Positions 33,130-45,193 of a stretch of DNA of 64,000 bases are shown piece by piece; within the stretch, counting starts at the first letter, position 1; every line of letters starts with the position of its first letter. A program made the translations under genes and the position numbers. Origin of the DNA: Bathynomus jamesi (Eukaryota; Arthropoda; Malacostraca; Isopoda; Cirolanidae); assembly GCA_023014485.1 (NCBI GenBank), contig JAJOZX010002357.1, positions 147,001 to 211,000 on the forward strand, written 5' to 3'. Below the pieces are notes generated by a model. It saw nothing but the letters and a program-made list of their open reading frames with translations, searched no databases and was not told the origin of the DNA.

Positions 33130-33724
33130 CAGGGTGTCCCATAAGTCCGGCATCAAAGGAAAAATAATAATAAAAGGCAAAACAAAAGCTTTTATTTACA
33201 GAACGTGCTATTGTTCCGTAGCCCATTCACAAAATTCCATCCGCCGGTCGGGATCATCTTCGCTTAATTTCTGTAGGATCTGAAGTTTATATGGATGCCA
33301 TTTGTGAGCCTGAAGAATGCGATGGATGCTACTTTTCGACACTCCTGTCTCGGCGGACAATCGCCGAAGAGACTTATTTGGACTTCTGTTAAAATGAGCC
33401 AGGATAGCAGTCGCTGTATCATCGTCAGTGGACCTCCTTGAAGGTCCACTGCGTGGTTTATCTTCTATGGATCCTGTTTCCTTAAACTTTGCAACAAGTC
33501 TGCTAACACAACTCTGTGTTATTGGCTCGCGGTCTGGATGCAGTCTGTTAAATTCAGCAGCGGCTTCTCTTTGACTCCGATTTCCTATGAGTAGAATTAT
33601 CTGGATTCGTTCTTCCTTGCTCACAGACATTATGGCCTGTAGAAAGAGAAAAATATGAATTATGGTTTGTAGAAATAGAAAAATATGAATTTCTCCTATG
33701 ATGCCGGACTTATGGGACACCCTG
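33130..33724 (-). mobile_element. deleted Tc1/mariner element with an intact DNA-binding ORF
   Basis: The ends CAGGGTGTCCCATAAGTCCG match in inverted orientation inside TA. On the minus strand an uninterrupted frame from ATG at about 33631 to a stop at 33208 encodes about 140 residues, all DNA-binding: SQREAAAEFNRLHPDREPIT, a GRPR-like hinge (PRSGPSRRST), a second helix-turn-helix (LRRLSAETGVSKSSIHRIL), then DDPDRRMEFCEW. Nothing catalytic remains. Its layout matches 23130-24036 and 59248-59974. Confidence 0.87.
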
Positions 33725-33782
33725 TATATATATATATATATATATATAATAATATATATATATATTATATAATATATATATA
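33725..33782. repeat. (TA)n microsatellite, imperfect
   Basis: TA with AATAAT slips at the right border of the mariner. Confidence 0.92.
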
Positions 33783-34636
33783 CTGTATTTTTAGTATAAA
33801 ATATGCAAATTTTTTTTCTTTTTCAATTTATTGTTGAACCTTATTCCAGAATACGATTTTTACCGACGTATATTTTTCTTTGACTGAGTTTTATATTTCA
33901 TTTAATTTCATGCTAAGTTTAATAAAACTTTTAATCCTATATGTATCATATATCTATTTGCGCATAGGACTTTTGCAACGACACACTTACACTGTACACC
34001 TTACGGGCAAATGTTCTCTCGACGGGCGATTCAATCGACAAGTTATTTTCGATTTGATCGAGTTAGGTTGTGTTTGGTTAGATTGAACTTAGTTTAAGTT
34101 AATTTATCAGAGTTGATAGAATGTTCCGTCAAAGAAACGGGTTCCATATAATTAGTAGCGAAAATCAGAAACTGTCACAATGCTCAGGCCAACTAATGCG
34201 GCCAATTGCGCTAACCCTTGGATTACTATTAACCAGTATCATCGAGAATCGAACACCTGACCTCATTGTCTTTACTTCGCATATAGGAAAACGAAATTAT
34301 TCATTGTCAGGTGTCATAGCTTAGCCTAACTTAAATTAAATAACCCTAATCTAATCTTGCTTATTTGCCCGTACAGAAATTGCTTTTTATACTTTTACTT
34401 ATAGGTATATAGGTCCTACATCTTCTTTCGTAGCTCTACATTGAAACGTTTCGTCAGTGACAGTTCATTATCTTCGGTTGTCCTTCGCCCTTCTCTTATT
34501 CTCCTTTATCTTTCTTTCATCAGCTTGAACATAAATAGATCGTTGGATAACTGTGAAGTAAATAAACCAATCAATTAAGAGAAATCTTTTCCTTTTAGGA
34601 CTCAGTAAATGGGGATCACAGAGTGGTTTTTAAGTT

Positions 34637-34638
<2 letters not shown>
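33783..34638. other. unassigned sequence
   Basis: No gene or repeat family recognised. Confidence 0.5.

Positions 34639-34729
<91 letters not shown>
34639..34729. repeat. (TA)n/(GA)n microsatellite
   Basis: About 20 TA units then about 25 GA units. Confidence 0.97.
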
Positions 34730-34731
<2 letters not shown>

Positions 34732-35452
34732 TGGATGTTTGGTTTGGATATTAGGTTACGTTTTAACCTGTATATGTATTTTTTTTTTTTATTCATGAAA
34801 TAAAATTTTATTGTTGAAAATTGAAGGTAATTTCTCGTTAATTGAGGAAATCTAATTAAGCATTTATGGGTGGCTTCATCGTTCGCTAAATTTCCGAGAA
34901 GTGTTGATGTTGAGGATTAAAAAAGGAGAGGAAAAATAGAGTCAAATTAATGGGAAGAAAAAATTCGCTTCCTTTCCTCTTCTAATATTATCGAAAATCC
35001 ACTTCTCGAACTACGTGGAGTGCGCACGATGCGTATGCGATAATGAAAAGATAAAAATCAGTATATTCATTGTATTGAATAGAGAGAATAGGACTGCTCT
35101 TCACTATTTTTGAAACCCCGCAGCCAACAGAGAGATCGTGGGGTATATAAAAATTAGTTATACGCATGATATAATCGAAGGCAACCCTTAGGTTTTGCAC
35201 AAGCCAAAACAGCCAGCACAATGAGCCTTAAAAAAGGATACCCCACTGTAAAATCTGTTCGCTGTGTGTACTTTAGATCCGAGTGGAAAAAATGGACCAA
35301 ACAAACTATAAAATATAAAGTACTTGAAGGGTACATACTGTATATGGTACTGTAGGTCAATAGTACTGTAGAGAGTTGAGAAACGGTGTCCTCTGGAACT
35401 AAGTGAAAAATACATCTTCTAGGATTAAAGAAAAGCTCTCTTCGATCTACCT
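34730..35452. other. unassigned sequence
   Basis: Open frames here are short, on both strands, and match nothing I know. Confidence 0.4.
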
Positions 35453-35684
35453 AGTGTACTTTTTACTGTATCTACTTTATACCCAGAGTACGTTTATTCT
35501 TTTTGTTTCGTTCGGATATAAGGTACACACAATGGACAGTTTTTAAAGTACAGTTTTCATTATTACCTACCCATGATTATACTGCAGAGCTACCTATCAT
35601 TTATCTCTGAATGACTTTGAAGAATTTAAATCACTATTCAGGACTGGTTTTTCGAATGTATTTTCACGATTTTTTCCCTCAAAT
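35453..35684. repeat. dispersed repeat, copy A
   Basis: About 230 bp nearly identical to 40639-40868 (both contain TATAAGGTACACACAATGGA and end near TTTCACGATTTTTT). No inverted ends, no poly(A) and no coding sequence. Confidence 0.8.
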
Positions 35685-35753
35685 ACATAAATCTGTTGCA
35701 CAGGAAGGAGTTGGTTCCTCTTGCTTAGTTTATCCTGTTTTGCACCCCAACTA

Positions 35754-35756
<3 letters not shown>

Positions 35757-35793
<37 letters not shown>
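35757..35793. repeat. (TA)n microsatellite
   Basis: Pure TA. Confidence 0.95.
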
Positions 35794-35799
<6 letters not shown>

Positions 35800-36050
35800 C
35801 TGTATATAAACTGTGTATATACACAGATGGTCCATCCAGTATTCAATGTTTAAATACTGATTTAACCCTTAAACACCAAACTTGATTGTAACGGACAGTA
35901 TTGGTTAATCCCAGCTAAAATTTCTATATTTCCCACCCTTTATTTTTAAAGTAATAACACTCTTATACTAAGAGTACATACTGTACATTAATACATTATA
36001 TACCCATTAATACTGCGATAAGCTCATTTCCTTTTAGATAAAACTAAAAC

Positions 36051-36054
36051 ATAT

Positions 36055-36127
<73 letters not shown>
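36051..36127. repeat. (TA)n microsatellite, imperfect
   Basis: TA with three AATAT slips. Confidence 0.93.
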
Positions 36128-36379
36128 TTAATGGCAAACTTAAAAGAGTGGATACAAAACAAGGTTTTCTACTTAAACCAATGAAGTTCTTGTTTAAATT
36201 GTAGGGGACACTTCTATACAACTATTTTTTTTTTTTGCCCTAAAACTGTTGTTTGTTGGTTTTTAAAAATTCAATGTTGGGTTAGTTGAGGAAATAAATA
36301 AGAAATGGACAAAGTATTTTGATGATTTGCTTAATGATGAAACTCAAGATGGAAAACGCAGAGAAGAAGAGTATAGTAT

Positions 36380-36905
36380 ATGTCACGTTTTTTTTTGCGA
36401 AATCGATCTTTTTGCAAATTCTCCGGTCAGTTTGCAAAGAAACCAAAACAATAGTAATTTTACAAAATTACCTTAAATGTTTGATCATTTTGCAAAAACA
36501 AACAAAAATCGGTCAATTTGCAAAATCACCAATAATCTTGTTGATGTATTTGCAAAATCTCTTGTTCTAATACTGTTGAACCTTCTAGCTCCTAACCTAA
36601 CCTAACCACAATGACACTGTTGGTCACGATGAGAGCCCAGCTGAGGCACGAATGCTTACCCTGGTGTCGCAGAGGTCACCTCACAAGATAGTTTAAAGGT
36701 CTGAGTGACAGTAGCTCTCACCTGTTTGGAGATTTTGCAAATACACCGACAAGATTATTGATGATTTTGCAAATTGACCGATTTTTGTGTGTTTTTGCAA
36801 AATGACCAAACATTTAAGGTCAGTTTGTAAAATTACTATTGTTTTGGTTTCTTTGCAAACTGACCGGAGAATTTGCGAAAAGACCGATTTCGCAAAAAAA
36901 CCGTG

Positions 36906-36909
<4 letters not shown>
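36380..36909. mobile_element. foldback element with TTTGCAAA subterminal repeats
   Basis: Arms 36380-36561 and 36729-36909 pair over about 181 bp. Each carries six to seven TTTTGCAAA/TTTGCGAAA words spaced 25-35 bp apart. The ends read ATGTCACGTTTTT and ATGACACGGTTTTT. The 167-bp centre contains CCTAACCTAACC at 36595-36607. It is noncoding, with (TA)n on the right. Confidence 0.85.

Positions 36910-36970
<61 letters not shown>
36910..36970. repeat. (TA)n microsatellite
   Basis: TA with one CATA break between two elements. Confidence 0.95.
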
Positions 36971-37341
36971 CAGGGTGTCCCGTAAGTCTGGACCCATAGG
37001 GAAAAATAATAAAATTACAAATAGTCCAAAAATTTATTACATAATCTGTTCAAAGTGTCCGCCGTTGTGTCGCACACATAGTTGAAGACGCAATCTCCAC
37101 TGCGACAGCACTTTCTGAATCACAGTCGCAGAAATTTCTTGACACGCCTCCACAATGCGTGCTTTAAGGTGGAAAATGTTCTGAAGTTTGACCTCGTACA
37201 CTTTGGCTTTCAAGTGGCCCCATAAATAAAAATCATAATAAAAAATAATAAAAAAATAATAATAATAAAATAATAATAATAATAACATAATAAAAAAATA
37301 TATTATAAATCCCTATGGGTCCAGACTTACGGGACACCCTG
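36971..37341 (-). mobile_element. deleted DD41D-type mariner, C-terminal end only
   Basis: The terminal repeats CAGGGTGTCCCGTAAGTCTG match at both ends. The minus strand keeps only the last part of the transposase: DFYLWGHLKAKVYEVKLQNI, then RIVEACQEIS and GGHFEQIM. An (AAT)n run at 37225-37300 fills the deletion. Confidence 0.85.
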
Positions 37342-37346
37342 TATAT

Positions 37347-37369
37347 ACATATATATATATATATATATA
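37347..37369. repeat. (TA)n microsatellite
   Basis: Short TA run between the deleted mariner and the RTE-like LINE. Confidence 0.9.
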
Positions 37370-38924
37370 CAGTATATCGACGATGGAAATCATAATAATC
37401 AAATCTCTAGAATAGAGCTGGAGGAAGCCTTAAGGAAAATGAAGGATGGAAAATTTCCTGGAATTGATAACATACCCATACAACTTATTAAAGGTGGAGA
37501 ACATTTGAAGGAAATAATTTTGAAATTGTTAAATGAGGCATGGGTAGAAGGGAGGGTTCCAGAGGAATGGGGAGAACGATAATCTTACCCATATACAAAG
37601 GTAAGGGAGACTCGGGTAGATGCAAAAACTATCGCGGTATATCATTAATAATAATGATTCACACTGCTAAACTGTATGAAAGAATTTTGGAAAAAAGAGC
37701 TGGGCATGTTATGGAGCTACAGCTGGGAGAGGAACAATACGGCTATAGGAAAGATAGGAGTACAACGGATCTAATTTTCAATCTAAGAATGATCATAGAA
37801 AAATCATGGGAATTCAATAATAATTTGTACATTGCCTTTATAGAGCTTAAAAAGGCTTTCGACACAATACTTAGACATAAATTATGGAAGTGTTTGGAAG
37901 AAAAGGATGAAATTAAAGGCAGGATAAAAACAGCTATCAAAAGCACGTATGATCCATGTTTATGTAACATAAGAACTAGATATGAAAATGATAAGTGGTT
38001 TAGAGTCACAACTGGCGTTAAAATGGGGATGTTATCTCTCCCCTGTTATTTTATTGCATATATGGATGGTGTAATTAAGAAATTTAAAGAAAGGCTACGT
38101 GACTCGGGTGATACTATGGTATATGCGGACGATATAGCGTATTGGAGTAGCGAGAAGAGAGAGTTGGGAGGAGCATTAAATTGCTGGAAGGATTACTTTG
38201 ATGAACCCGGATTAAAAATGAATGTTAATAAAACGGAGATACTAACTATAACCAAAGAAAATGAGGATGAATTCGACATTGTAAATGAAAATGTAAAAAT
38301 AAAAAATGTTGACAAGTTTAAATATCTAGAATGTGTATTTAATAAAGAGGGGGATAGAAATAAAATGGAAATAACAGAGAGAACATAAAAATTTAGTAAA
38401 AATGTGTTGTTTCTTTATATTAACAGAGGAACGACATGTACCTCTGGAGACGAAACAGATCATCTTCGTGTCTATTCTCACTCCTATAATGATGTACGGA
38501 TCAGAGTTGGACTTTGACCTCCACAGATAAAAGTAGAATTCGAGCTGCTGAAATGAGATTTCTTAGAACAATATCGAATAAAACAAGGAAAGACAGAATA
38601 AGGAATGAACATATCAGACACAGAGTAGGAACAACATCAATAATACATAAAATAGGAAAATCACAACTGAGATGGGTAGGAGATCTAGAACGTATGCCTG
38701 AAGGGAGAAGAGCTAAAAAGAGGTGACTGTGAAGGCCTGAGGGGAGAAAAACACGCAGAAGACCTCGGAAGAGATGGAGGGGTGGAATAGAAGAAATAGT
38801 GATGAAGCACAACATCCCAAATATCAATGAAGTGAGAGAAATAAGAGTGTTCGAAGATTGACTGGAATGGAGACGAATGCTGACCCAACAGACAGGCTAA
38901 TTGCCTACCTGGGACAAGAAGAAG

Positions 38925-38955
<31 letters not shown>
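37370..38955 (+). pseudogene. RTE-like LINE, reverse transcriptase, 5'-truncated
   Basis: Coding begins in the pre-fingers part (LEEALRKMKDGKFPGIDNIP), then after a frameshift near 37570 runs open for about 275 codons: IILPIYKGKGD, NYRGISL, YGYRKDRSTTDLIFNL, AFIELKKAFD, TTGVKMGM and the catalytic box MVYADDIAYWS (about 38119-38151). A stop at about 38386 and frameshifts break the tail (RIRAAEMRFLRTISNKTRKD; SQLRWVGDLERMPEGR). The end runs into (GAA)n. This tail wording is typical of RTE/BovB-type and related endonuclease LINEs, whose 3' ends are simple repeats. Confidence 0.87.
38919..38955. repeat. (GAA)n microsatellite, LINE tail
   Basis: Twelve GAA-type units right after the LINE's last coding words. 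Confidence 0.9.
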
Positions 38956-38956
<1 letters not shown>

Positions 38957-39107
38957 GAAGTATGTGAAAACAAGCATAAAATTGTAACTGGACGTGGTCA
39001 CACCCCAGTTAGCCGTTTAGAGGTTAAAGGAACATCTAACGCAAAACATTTTTTTTATCTTGTCTTCAAAGCACACTATTTTTTTTCTCAAGTTACTCAG
39101 TATATAA

Positions 39108-39217
<110 letters not shown>

Positions 39218-39386
39218 CTTATATACGTTTTTATACTATTTATATGATACGTTTATATGCTAAAACCCTATTCATATCTGTAAGGAACTCGTATCGGGCT
39301 TTCTGCATATTACTTTACTACCTGACCATATTTGGAAAAGATCCAAATTCTCCTGTACTTCATCCCCCCCCCTTTATCCAGAAACA

Positions 39387-39393
39387 CACACAG

Positions 39394-39433
<40 letters not shown>
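39387..39433. repeat. (CA)n/(TA)n microsatellite
   Basis: Short compound repeat. Confidence 0.93.
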
Positions 39434-39768
39434 TATCATTTAATTTTAGGCCTACCTCTCTAGATATTTAATCGTGGCCAAAATATTTTTGGAAATTTAA
39501 TTTTCATCTTATGATGTCCATTTGCATACATATGGTTTTATTATTCATATTAATTATATACAATAGGAATTCGAATACATATTAATGTAAAACTGAAGAG
39601 GGGAACCTGTCTTCTGAAAGTGGAGTGGAGTGTCTTGCAGTTTATTTTGGTTATATACTCTCTTTGGATCAACATTTTCAATCGCTTTAATGTCTTATAT
39701 ATATACTAATTATTATTATACATACGCGTAGATTATAAGCGCCGCGTGCCATTTACACCCCTCCCCCC

Positions 39769-39769
39769 C

Positions 39770-39838
<69 letters not shown>

Positions 39839-39885
39839 GGCATCTCCCCTCCACCCCACCCCCAAATATATATATATATATATAT
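39769..39885. repeat. (TA)n microsatellites around a C-rich duplicate
   Basis: (TA)n at 39769-39833 and 39866-39885. The bases before and between the runs share a C-rich word (GCCATTTACACCCCTCCCCC and GGCATCTCCCCTCCACCC). Confidence 0.8.
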
Positions 39886-40149
39886 GTTGGTTAGTAATTT
39901 GACCCAATTCTCAACATTCTGAATTTGTTAAGAAAATTCAGAAAGGCAAAATGAATTCGAGTAAAAAAATTTGCATTTGACGATTTCTATTTATTTATTT
40001 GATATTTTCTCATATTTATACGAACAGCCTTAGAAATGTCACGAAAATAACCTTGATATATTTTTTATATTCGTTAAATAAATATCGTACACATCACCCA
40101 CATCTTTAAGTATCATCCACATCGCTAATAAACACTTATAATTTTAAAT

Positions 40150-42110
40150 CTCACAAAGATTTTTGCCGTTAATCAATAAACAAGACCTTTCTTTTCTAAA
40201 AGAATTATCCAAAGATGACTGCATCATAATTTCACGTCATGACGAAGGTAAAGGCACCGTCCTTCTTAATAAATCAGACTATATTAATAAAGTCAATAAC
40301 ATTTTTAAAGACCTCACCAAATTCAAAAAGATTAAGCTGACACTCCTCCAACACTTTCGATAAAACTTTCCCTAAACCGCTTCATCAAGAAAATATACGA
40401 TCAAAATGAAATTTCTGAAGACGTTTACAACCAAGTACGCTCCTCCCTCTGGCTCGTTCCCAGGGTATTCTTTACGGCCTCCTTACTTACAATACACAAA
40501 CCAAACCCATCCCTTCTTCCTACACCACCTATAATTACAAACTAGCAAAATTCCTAATTTCCACCCTAACCTCTCTAACCCAGAATGTCTGAATAACATT
40601 CCGTCCCCAGTTCCTATAAATTCGCCAAAGAATTCATAATGTACTTTTGACGGTATATACTTTATACCCAGAGTATGTTTATTCCTTTTGTTTCTGTCGG
40701 ATATAAGGTACACACAATGGACAGTTTTTAGAGTCCAGTTTTCATTATTACCTACCCATGATTATACTGCAGAGCTACCTATCATTTATCTCTGAATGAC
40801 TTTGAGGAATTTAAATCACTATTGAGGACTGGTTTTTCGAATGTATTTTCACGATTTTTTTCTCTCAAATTCGCTCAAACAACCTCTACAGTATATGCAC
40901 AGTTTTGACATAGTATCCCTCTACACCAACGTACCAATTAAAGAAGCCATCAACATCTGTAGCAACAACTTATTTTCTAACAATCAAAACACAGTCCTTA
41001 ATCTAACGAAACAAGAATTCACCAAATTACCAACCCTTGCTGCTTCAGACACATACTTCTTTTTTAATAAACAACTTTACCAATAAACCGATTCACTAGC
41101 TATGCCACATTCATTAGCTATGCAACATTCACTAGCTTGCCACATTAGCCAACATCTTTCTCTGTCACCATGAAAATAACTGACTACTCCATTCTCCCAC
41201 CCATTACAAACCACACCTATATAAAAGATACATTGACGATACTTTTCTCCTCTTTCACAATGCGAATCATGCCCCCCTTTTCCTTAATTATCTCAATTCC
41301 CAACACCAGAACATTAAGTTCACTAAAGAAGACAAATCCAACAACACCCTATTCTTTTCAGATATAACAATAACAAAACAAAATAATAAATTCGGAAACC
41401 AACATACACAGGCCTAAGTACCAATTACTTGAGCCACATCCTTTCACTATAAAATTAACAGCATCAAAATCTTAATCCACTTATCAACTTTGTTCCTCCT
41501 TCATATCTTTCCACAATGAAATAAAATTCGTTCATAATATCAGCATTAATAACTTTTTCCCAAAATATTTATTACGCTCTGTAACCAGACATTTTCTTAA
41601 TAACACTTATTAACCCCCGCTTAAAGTCCCCACCGTTAAAAAAGACATACATTACTTTTCTTTCCCCTTTTACGACTAATTAGTTATAAAATACACTCAA
41701 CTTCGCCACCTACTCACCCCTCTCTACCCTCAAATCAACTTTCAATTTGTATTCATCAACCAACAGCATTGAGTCATACTTCAGCCATAAATAAAATAAA
41801 AAAACACAACCCTTGCCTCGTCTACTGTCTAATTTTTCAACTGTATTCGCTGCAAAGCGAATTATATTGGCAGTACCATTCGCCAATATCAAACAAGAGT
41901 GAACGAGCATCGAGGTAGTTCTACCAGAACATAACAACCTTTAAATAAACCATCCAAATCAGCAATAAGGGATCATTGACACCTCCACAACCACCCCTTG
42001 TTTCCCACCAACTTCAAAATTATTAACTCAGCATACCAACCAACCGACCTCCGCATCCTCGAATCCCTACATATCCTTAGTATAAAACCAACGACTTAAC
42101 AACTATAGTT
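40150..42110 (+). pseudogene. Penelope-like retroelement with GIY-YIG endonuclease
   Basis: + strand blocks in order: ELSKDDCIIISRHDEGKGTV (about 40200-40260); a SGS.PG-type block near 40450-40480 with frameshifts; insertion of the 40639-40868 repeat; FDIVSLYTNVPIKEAINICS (about 40905-40965, catalytic motif A aspartate kept); KRYIDDTFLLFHNANHA (about 41224-41274, the YIDD catalytic pair kept); and NCIRCKANYIGSTIRQYQTR with a following VNEH (about 41840-41915), the C-terminal GIY-YIG nuclease. Frameshifts and stops separate all of these, so it is inactive. The GIY-YIG domain marks the endonuclease-bearing branch of Penelope-like elements. Confidence 0.88.
40639..40868. repeat. dispersed repeat, copy B, inside the Penelope element
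   Basis: The same 230 bp as 35453-35684. It interrupts the Penelope reading frame between an AAATTCGCC and an AAATTCGCT word, a possible target duplication. Confidence 0.8.
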
Positions 42111-42269
42111 CTGCCTTTAACCTAAACATAGCTAGATCGATATGAATATTCCAACATTTACCCATTTTCAACCCTTTTACAATCGGTTTGTTACTCCTGT
42201 AATAACCTGGCAAGATATTGTCGCAATATTTGTCATCTTTTTAACCTTTGTACATTTTAAATGTTGCTT

Positions 42270-42649
42270 TACCTTTTTATATTTTTATATACTCTTCATT
42301 TTCAAATACTTACTATAAATACATTATTAATATTATATGATTACATCATTATATTTCTAAGTTATATTCTCAATTATATTACTAAATTCTTAAACAAATA
42401 TGATATTTTAATTAAAGCACAATTTGGGTTTAGAGGTGGCCATACAACAAAAGATGGCATAAGTATCATGCTATTAGAAAATGTGCATCAAAACTTAAAA
42501 AGCAAAAAACTTTGATCTTTGACTTGTCAAAAGCATTTGATACACTTCCGCATGAAATCTCATTGAATAAACTTCACATATATGGAATAAGAGGAAATAT
42601 CCTTGATTGGTTTAAATCATATTTGTGAAATCGTCATCAGATTAAAAGA
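42270..42649 (+). pseudogene. decayed LINE reverse transcriptase, left part
   Basis: AQFGFRGGHTTKDGISIMLL (about 42418-42477) and then, with a frameshift, DLSKAFDTLP are reverse-transcriptase blocks. The same gene continues past the 3-kb insertion at 45653-45780 with a decayed GIPLLFLIHVNDFNFST-like stretch. A CR1/Jockey-type source is likely. Confidence 0.7.
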
Positions 42650-42935
42650 TAACACTGGGCAACACGTATTTTATTGAATGATATCTGACACTTGATTCTA
42701 GGTAATTTGGGTGCGCTGAATACGAATTTCAACTCGGTTTGGCTCTATCAGGTCCTGATTCTTGTCGACAGCCTATGTGCCATTTTCCAGATTTTTCAAA
42801 TTAGGACTAAAAAATTAAGTCATGTGTTAAATTTTTTTTTCAAGTTTCATGAATACAAGCAGTTCAAACTACAGTAAAATTACATTATAACGATAGAAAT
42901 GACTTAAAATAAAAAAACAAACAGATATGAAGCTT

Positions 42936-44905
42936 TCACTGTGGCAAGAATTTTCTTTTGTAAGACTTTCTAGCGTATTTGCTTGTTGATGGCAGGTCTC
43001 TTTTCAAGCACCAGCAGTAATCAGCCATCATGTGGGAATCCCAGCGGCCTTGGTACCGTTCCTCCATAATTTTGATATCTTGGTGGAATCTCTCCCCTTG
43101 TTCGTCACTTACATCACCTAAATTACTTGGAAATTGGTCAAGATGGCTATTCAAAAAATGCATTTTTATGCTCATATTGCAACCTAACTCTTTGTAGTCC
43201 CTTAAAAGTTTTTTTACGATTTCTTCGTAGTTATCTGCCCTATAATTGCCTAAAAAGTTTTCTATCAAGTCCACGAATGAGAACCAGCCATTTTTTTCGC
43301 GTTCATTCATGACATTAGGAAAATTGCTGTCTTTAATCATTGTTCTTATTTGTGGACCGTCGAAAATTCCCGCCTTGATTTTTTCATAACTTAAACTTGG
43401 AAATTTGAAGTTATGTATTTGAAACACTCGCCGTTCGTATCTAAAGCTTTTACATATTGTTTAATGAGGCCTAGTTTTATATGCAGAGGAGGAAATATGA
43501 TTTTATCTCTGCTCACTAAAGGTGGATTAATTACGTTTTTTTCTCCGACAGTAAGTGATGTTCGTGCTGGCCAGATTTGTTTGAAATAATGTTCTTCCTT
43601 GGCTCTGCTGTCCCATAAGCAAAGGAAGCAGGGATATTTAGTATACCCTCCTTGTTGTCCTAGCAGAAAATTAACCATTTTTAAGTCAACACATATGATC
43701 CACTCGTGCTCCCTATATTTGATAAGATTTAAAACCTTTTCTATATGTTCATACTTTTCTTTTAATTTTGTTGAGTGCCCAATCGGTATCGAGCCGTATA
43801 GATTGCCATTATGCAACAACACACACTTAAGACTCCTTTTCGAACTGTCTAAAAACAAGCGCCAATCATTTGCATCGTAAGACTCAACCCCCATCTTCTT
43901 TAACAAACCAACTATGTCGCAGCAATATACTAAACTATCTCTGTTCTAAAATATTTAACAAGTTCTTCTCTTTTTCTGTAAAATGAAATGTATGTGTTTG
44001 AAGTAAGCAAGTTTTTCTCTTTAAGTCTTGAAGCTAAAATTTCCGCAGCCTTTTTTGGCAAATTTAGATCCCTTACAAGATCATTCAACTCGGCCTGGTT
44101 AAACTTTTGCGGATCGTTTTGACTTTCAAATACGCTGGGGTCAAAATCGGTGTCTGACTCCTCAAAGTGCATAACAATATTTTCAGGAACATCTTCAACT
44201 AATTCTTGAGTTGGCAGACCCTTAAATTTTGGAATGGGGATCTCATTTGAATGTAGCACAGGTCGTATCGCGGTGTCGAAATTTGGGTACTCGATACAAT
44301 GTTTATTTTTCTTAGTGAAGCCCGAAGTCTTGACAAAGCAAAGGTAGCAATCGGTCTCGTGGTTAGTAGGCTCTCGCCACACCTGATATGGAAAAAAAAT
44401 TGTAAAGCGTTAACAAAAGCGACGAGAGACTTGTTTTTATGAATTTTATAAAAGTTATCACCCAAACATTTAACATTTCTATGTGTTTCAGCCTTATGCA
44501 ATATTTGAGATTCTTATAAACATTTTCTGTAAGTTTTTGTTTATGTACCTAAGTTACAATTACATTTAGGTAAGTTACAGTATACTAGTGATTAAATTAC
44601 GTAGTTTTATGAAATCATAAACTTACCATCGGAACTCCAAAAGGTATTTTTGAATCCGAACCCTTCGTCCAATGTCGCAGTCTTTCAATGCATACAGTGC
44701 AGGCTTTATGTGGAGCCCACGATTTATCTTGGTCCCCCAGTTTTATGCCAAAATAAGCTAAGTAAGCTCTTTTTACGAAGTCAGTTATATTTGCTCGTTG
44801 ATGTGGAAGTGTAAAATTTCCACATATATAACAGAAGGAATCAGGGTTGTTTTTGCATTTGAACTTTCTAGTGCTTGATGACATATTGCTTGATTGTTCT
44901 GCCAA
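42936..44905 (-). pseudogene. Chapaev-like transposase, two exons, two frameshifts
   Basis: Exon 1 (44905 to 44628) encodes a zinc-ribbon-like region: FCYICGNFTLP, FGIKLGDQDKSWAPH, CTVCIERL, ending GVPM. The sequence GTAAGT follows, and a pyrimidine tract plus CAG precedes exon 2 at 44382, where VWREP begins; spliced, the conserved GVPMVWREP results. Exon 2 continues with CYLC, DLVRDLNLPKKAAEILASRL, DWRLFLDSSKRSLKCVLLHN, CVDLKMVNFLLGQQGGYTKY, PCFLCLWDSR, NVINPPLVSRDKIIFPPLH, FLNSHLDQFPSNLGDVSDEQ, ERFHQDIKIMEERYQG and ADYCWCL. Single-base shifts near 43935 and 43410 break it. The D/C/H blocks suggest an RNase-H-like transposase fold (inference). Related proteins are found as uncharacterised genes in many arthropods. 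Confidence 0.85.
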
Positions 44906-45170
44906 TTTGTAAAGGTATTTAAAGCCCTTAATTCATATAAATTTAAGAAAATCTGAAATATAAACACAAAAATTAGTTTAAATAGGTACTTATTATGAAA
45001 TAGGTACTTACAATCTATGAAATTAAACTAGAAACACGGATGAGTAGGTACAATATAAATTACGTCTAATTAAATCAACTATATTAAATCACGATGACAA
45101 AATTACTCACTAAATCATATGCCAATTCAAAATTATGTTAATGCCCAAACTTAATTAACTAACTCAACTG

Positions 45171-45193
45171 ACTGACTGACTGACTGACTGACT
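45171..45193. repeat. (GACT)n microsatellite
   Basis: Five to six GACT units within the 5' part of the Chapaev-like element. Confidence 0.9.

Noticed and set aside
34120..34330. tRNA T-arm-like word GAATCGAACAC on the minus strand
   Set aside because: No box A at the correct distance and no stems.
35154..35415. Overlapping minus-strand frames as a host exon
   Set aside because: No codon bias, splice borders or known motif.
43127..43880. + strand frames of 61-93 codons
   Set aside because: Antisense to the Chapaev-like transposase.
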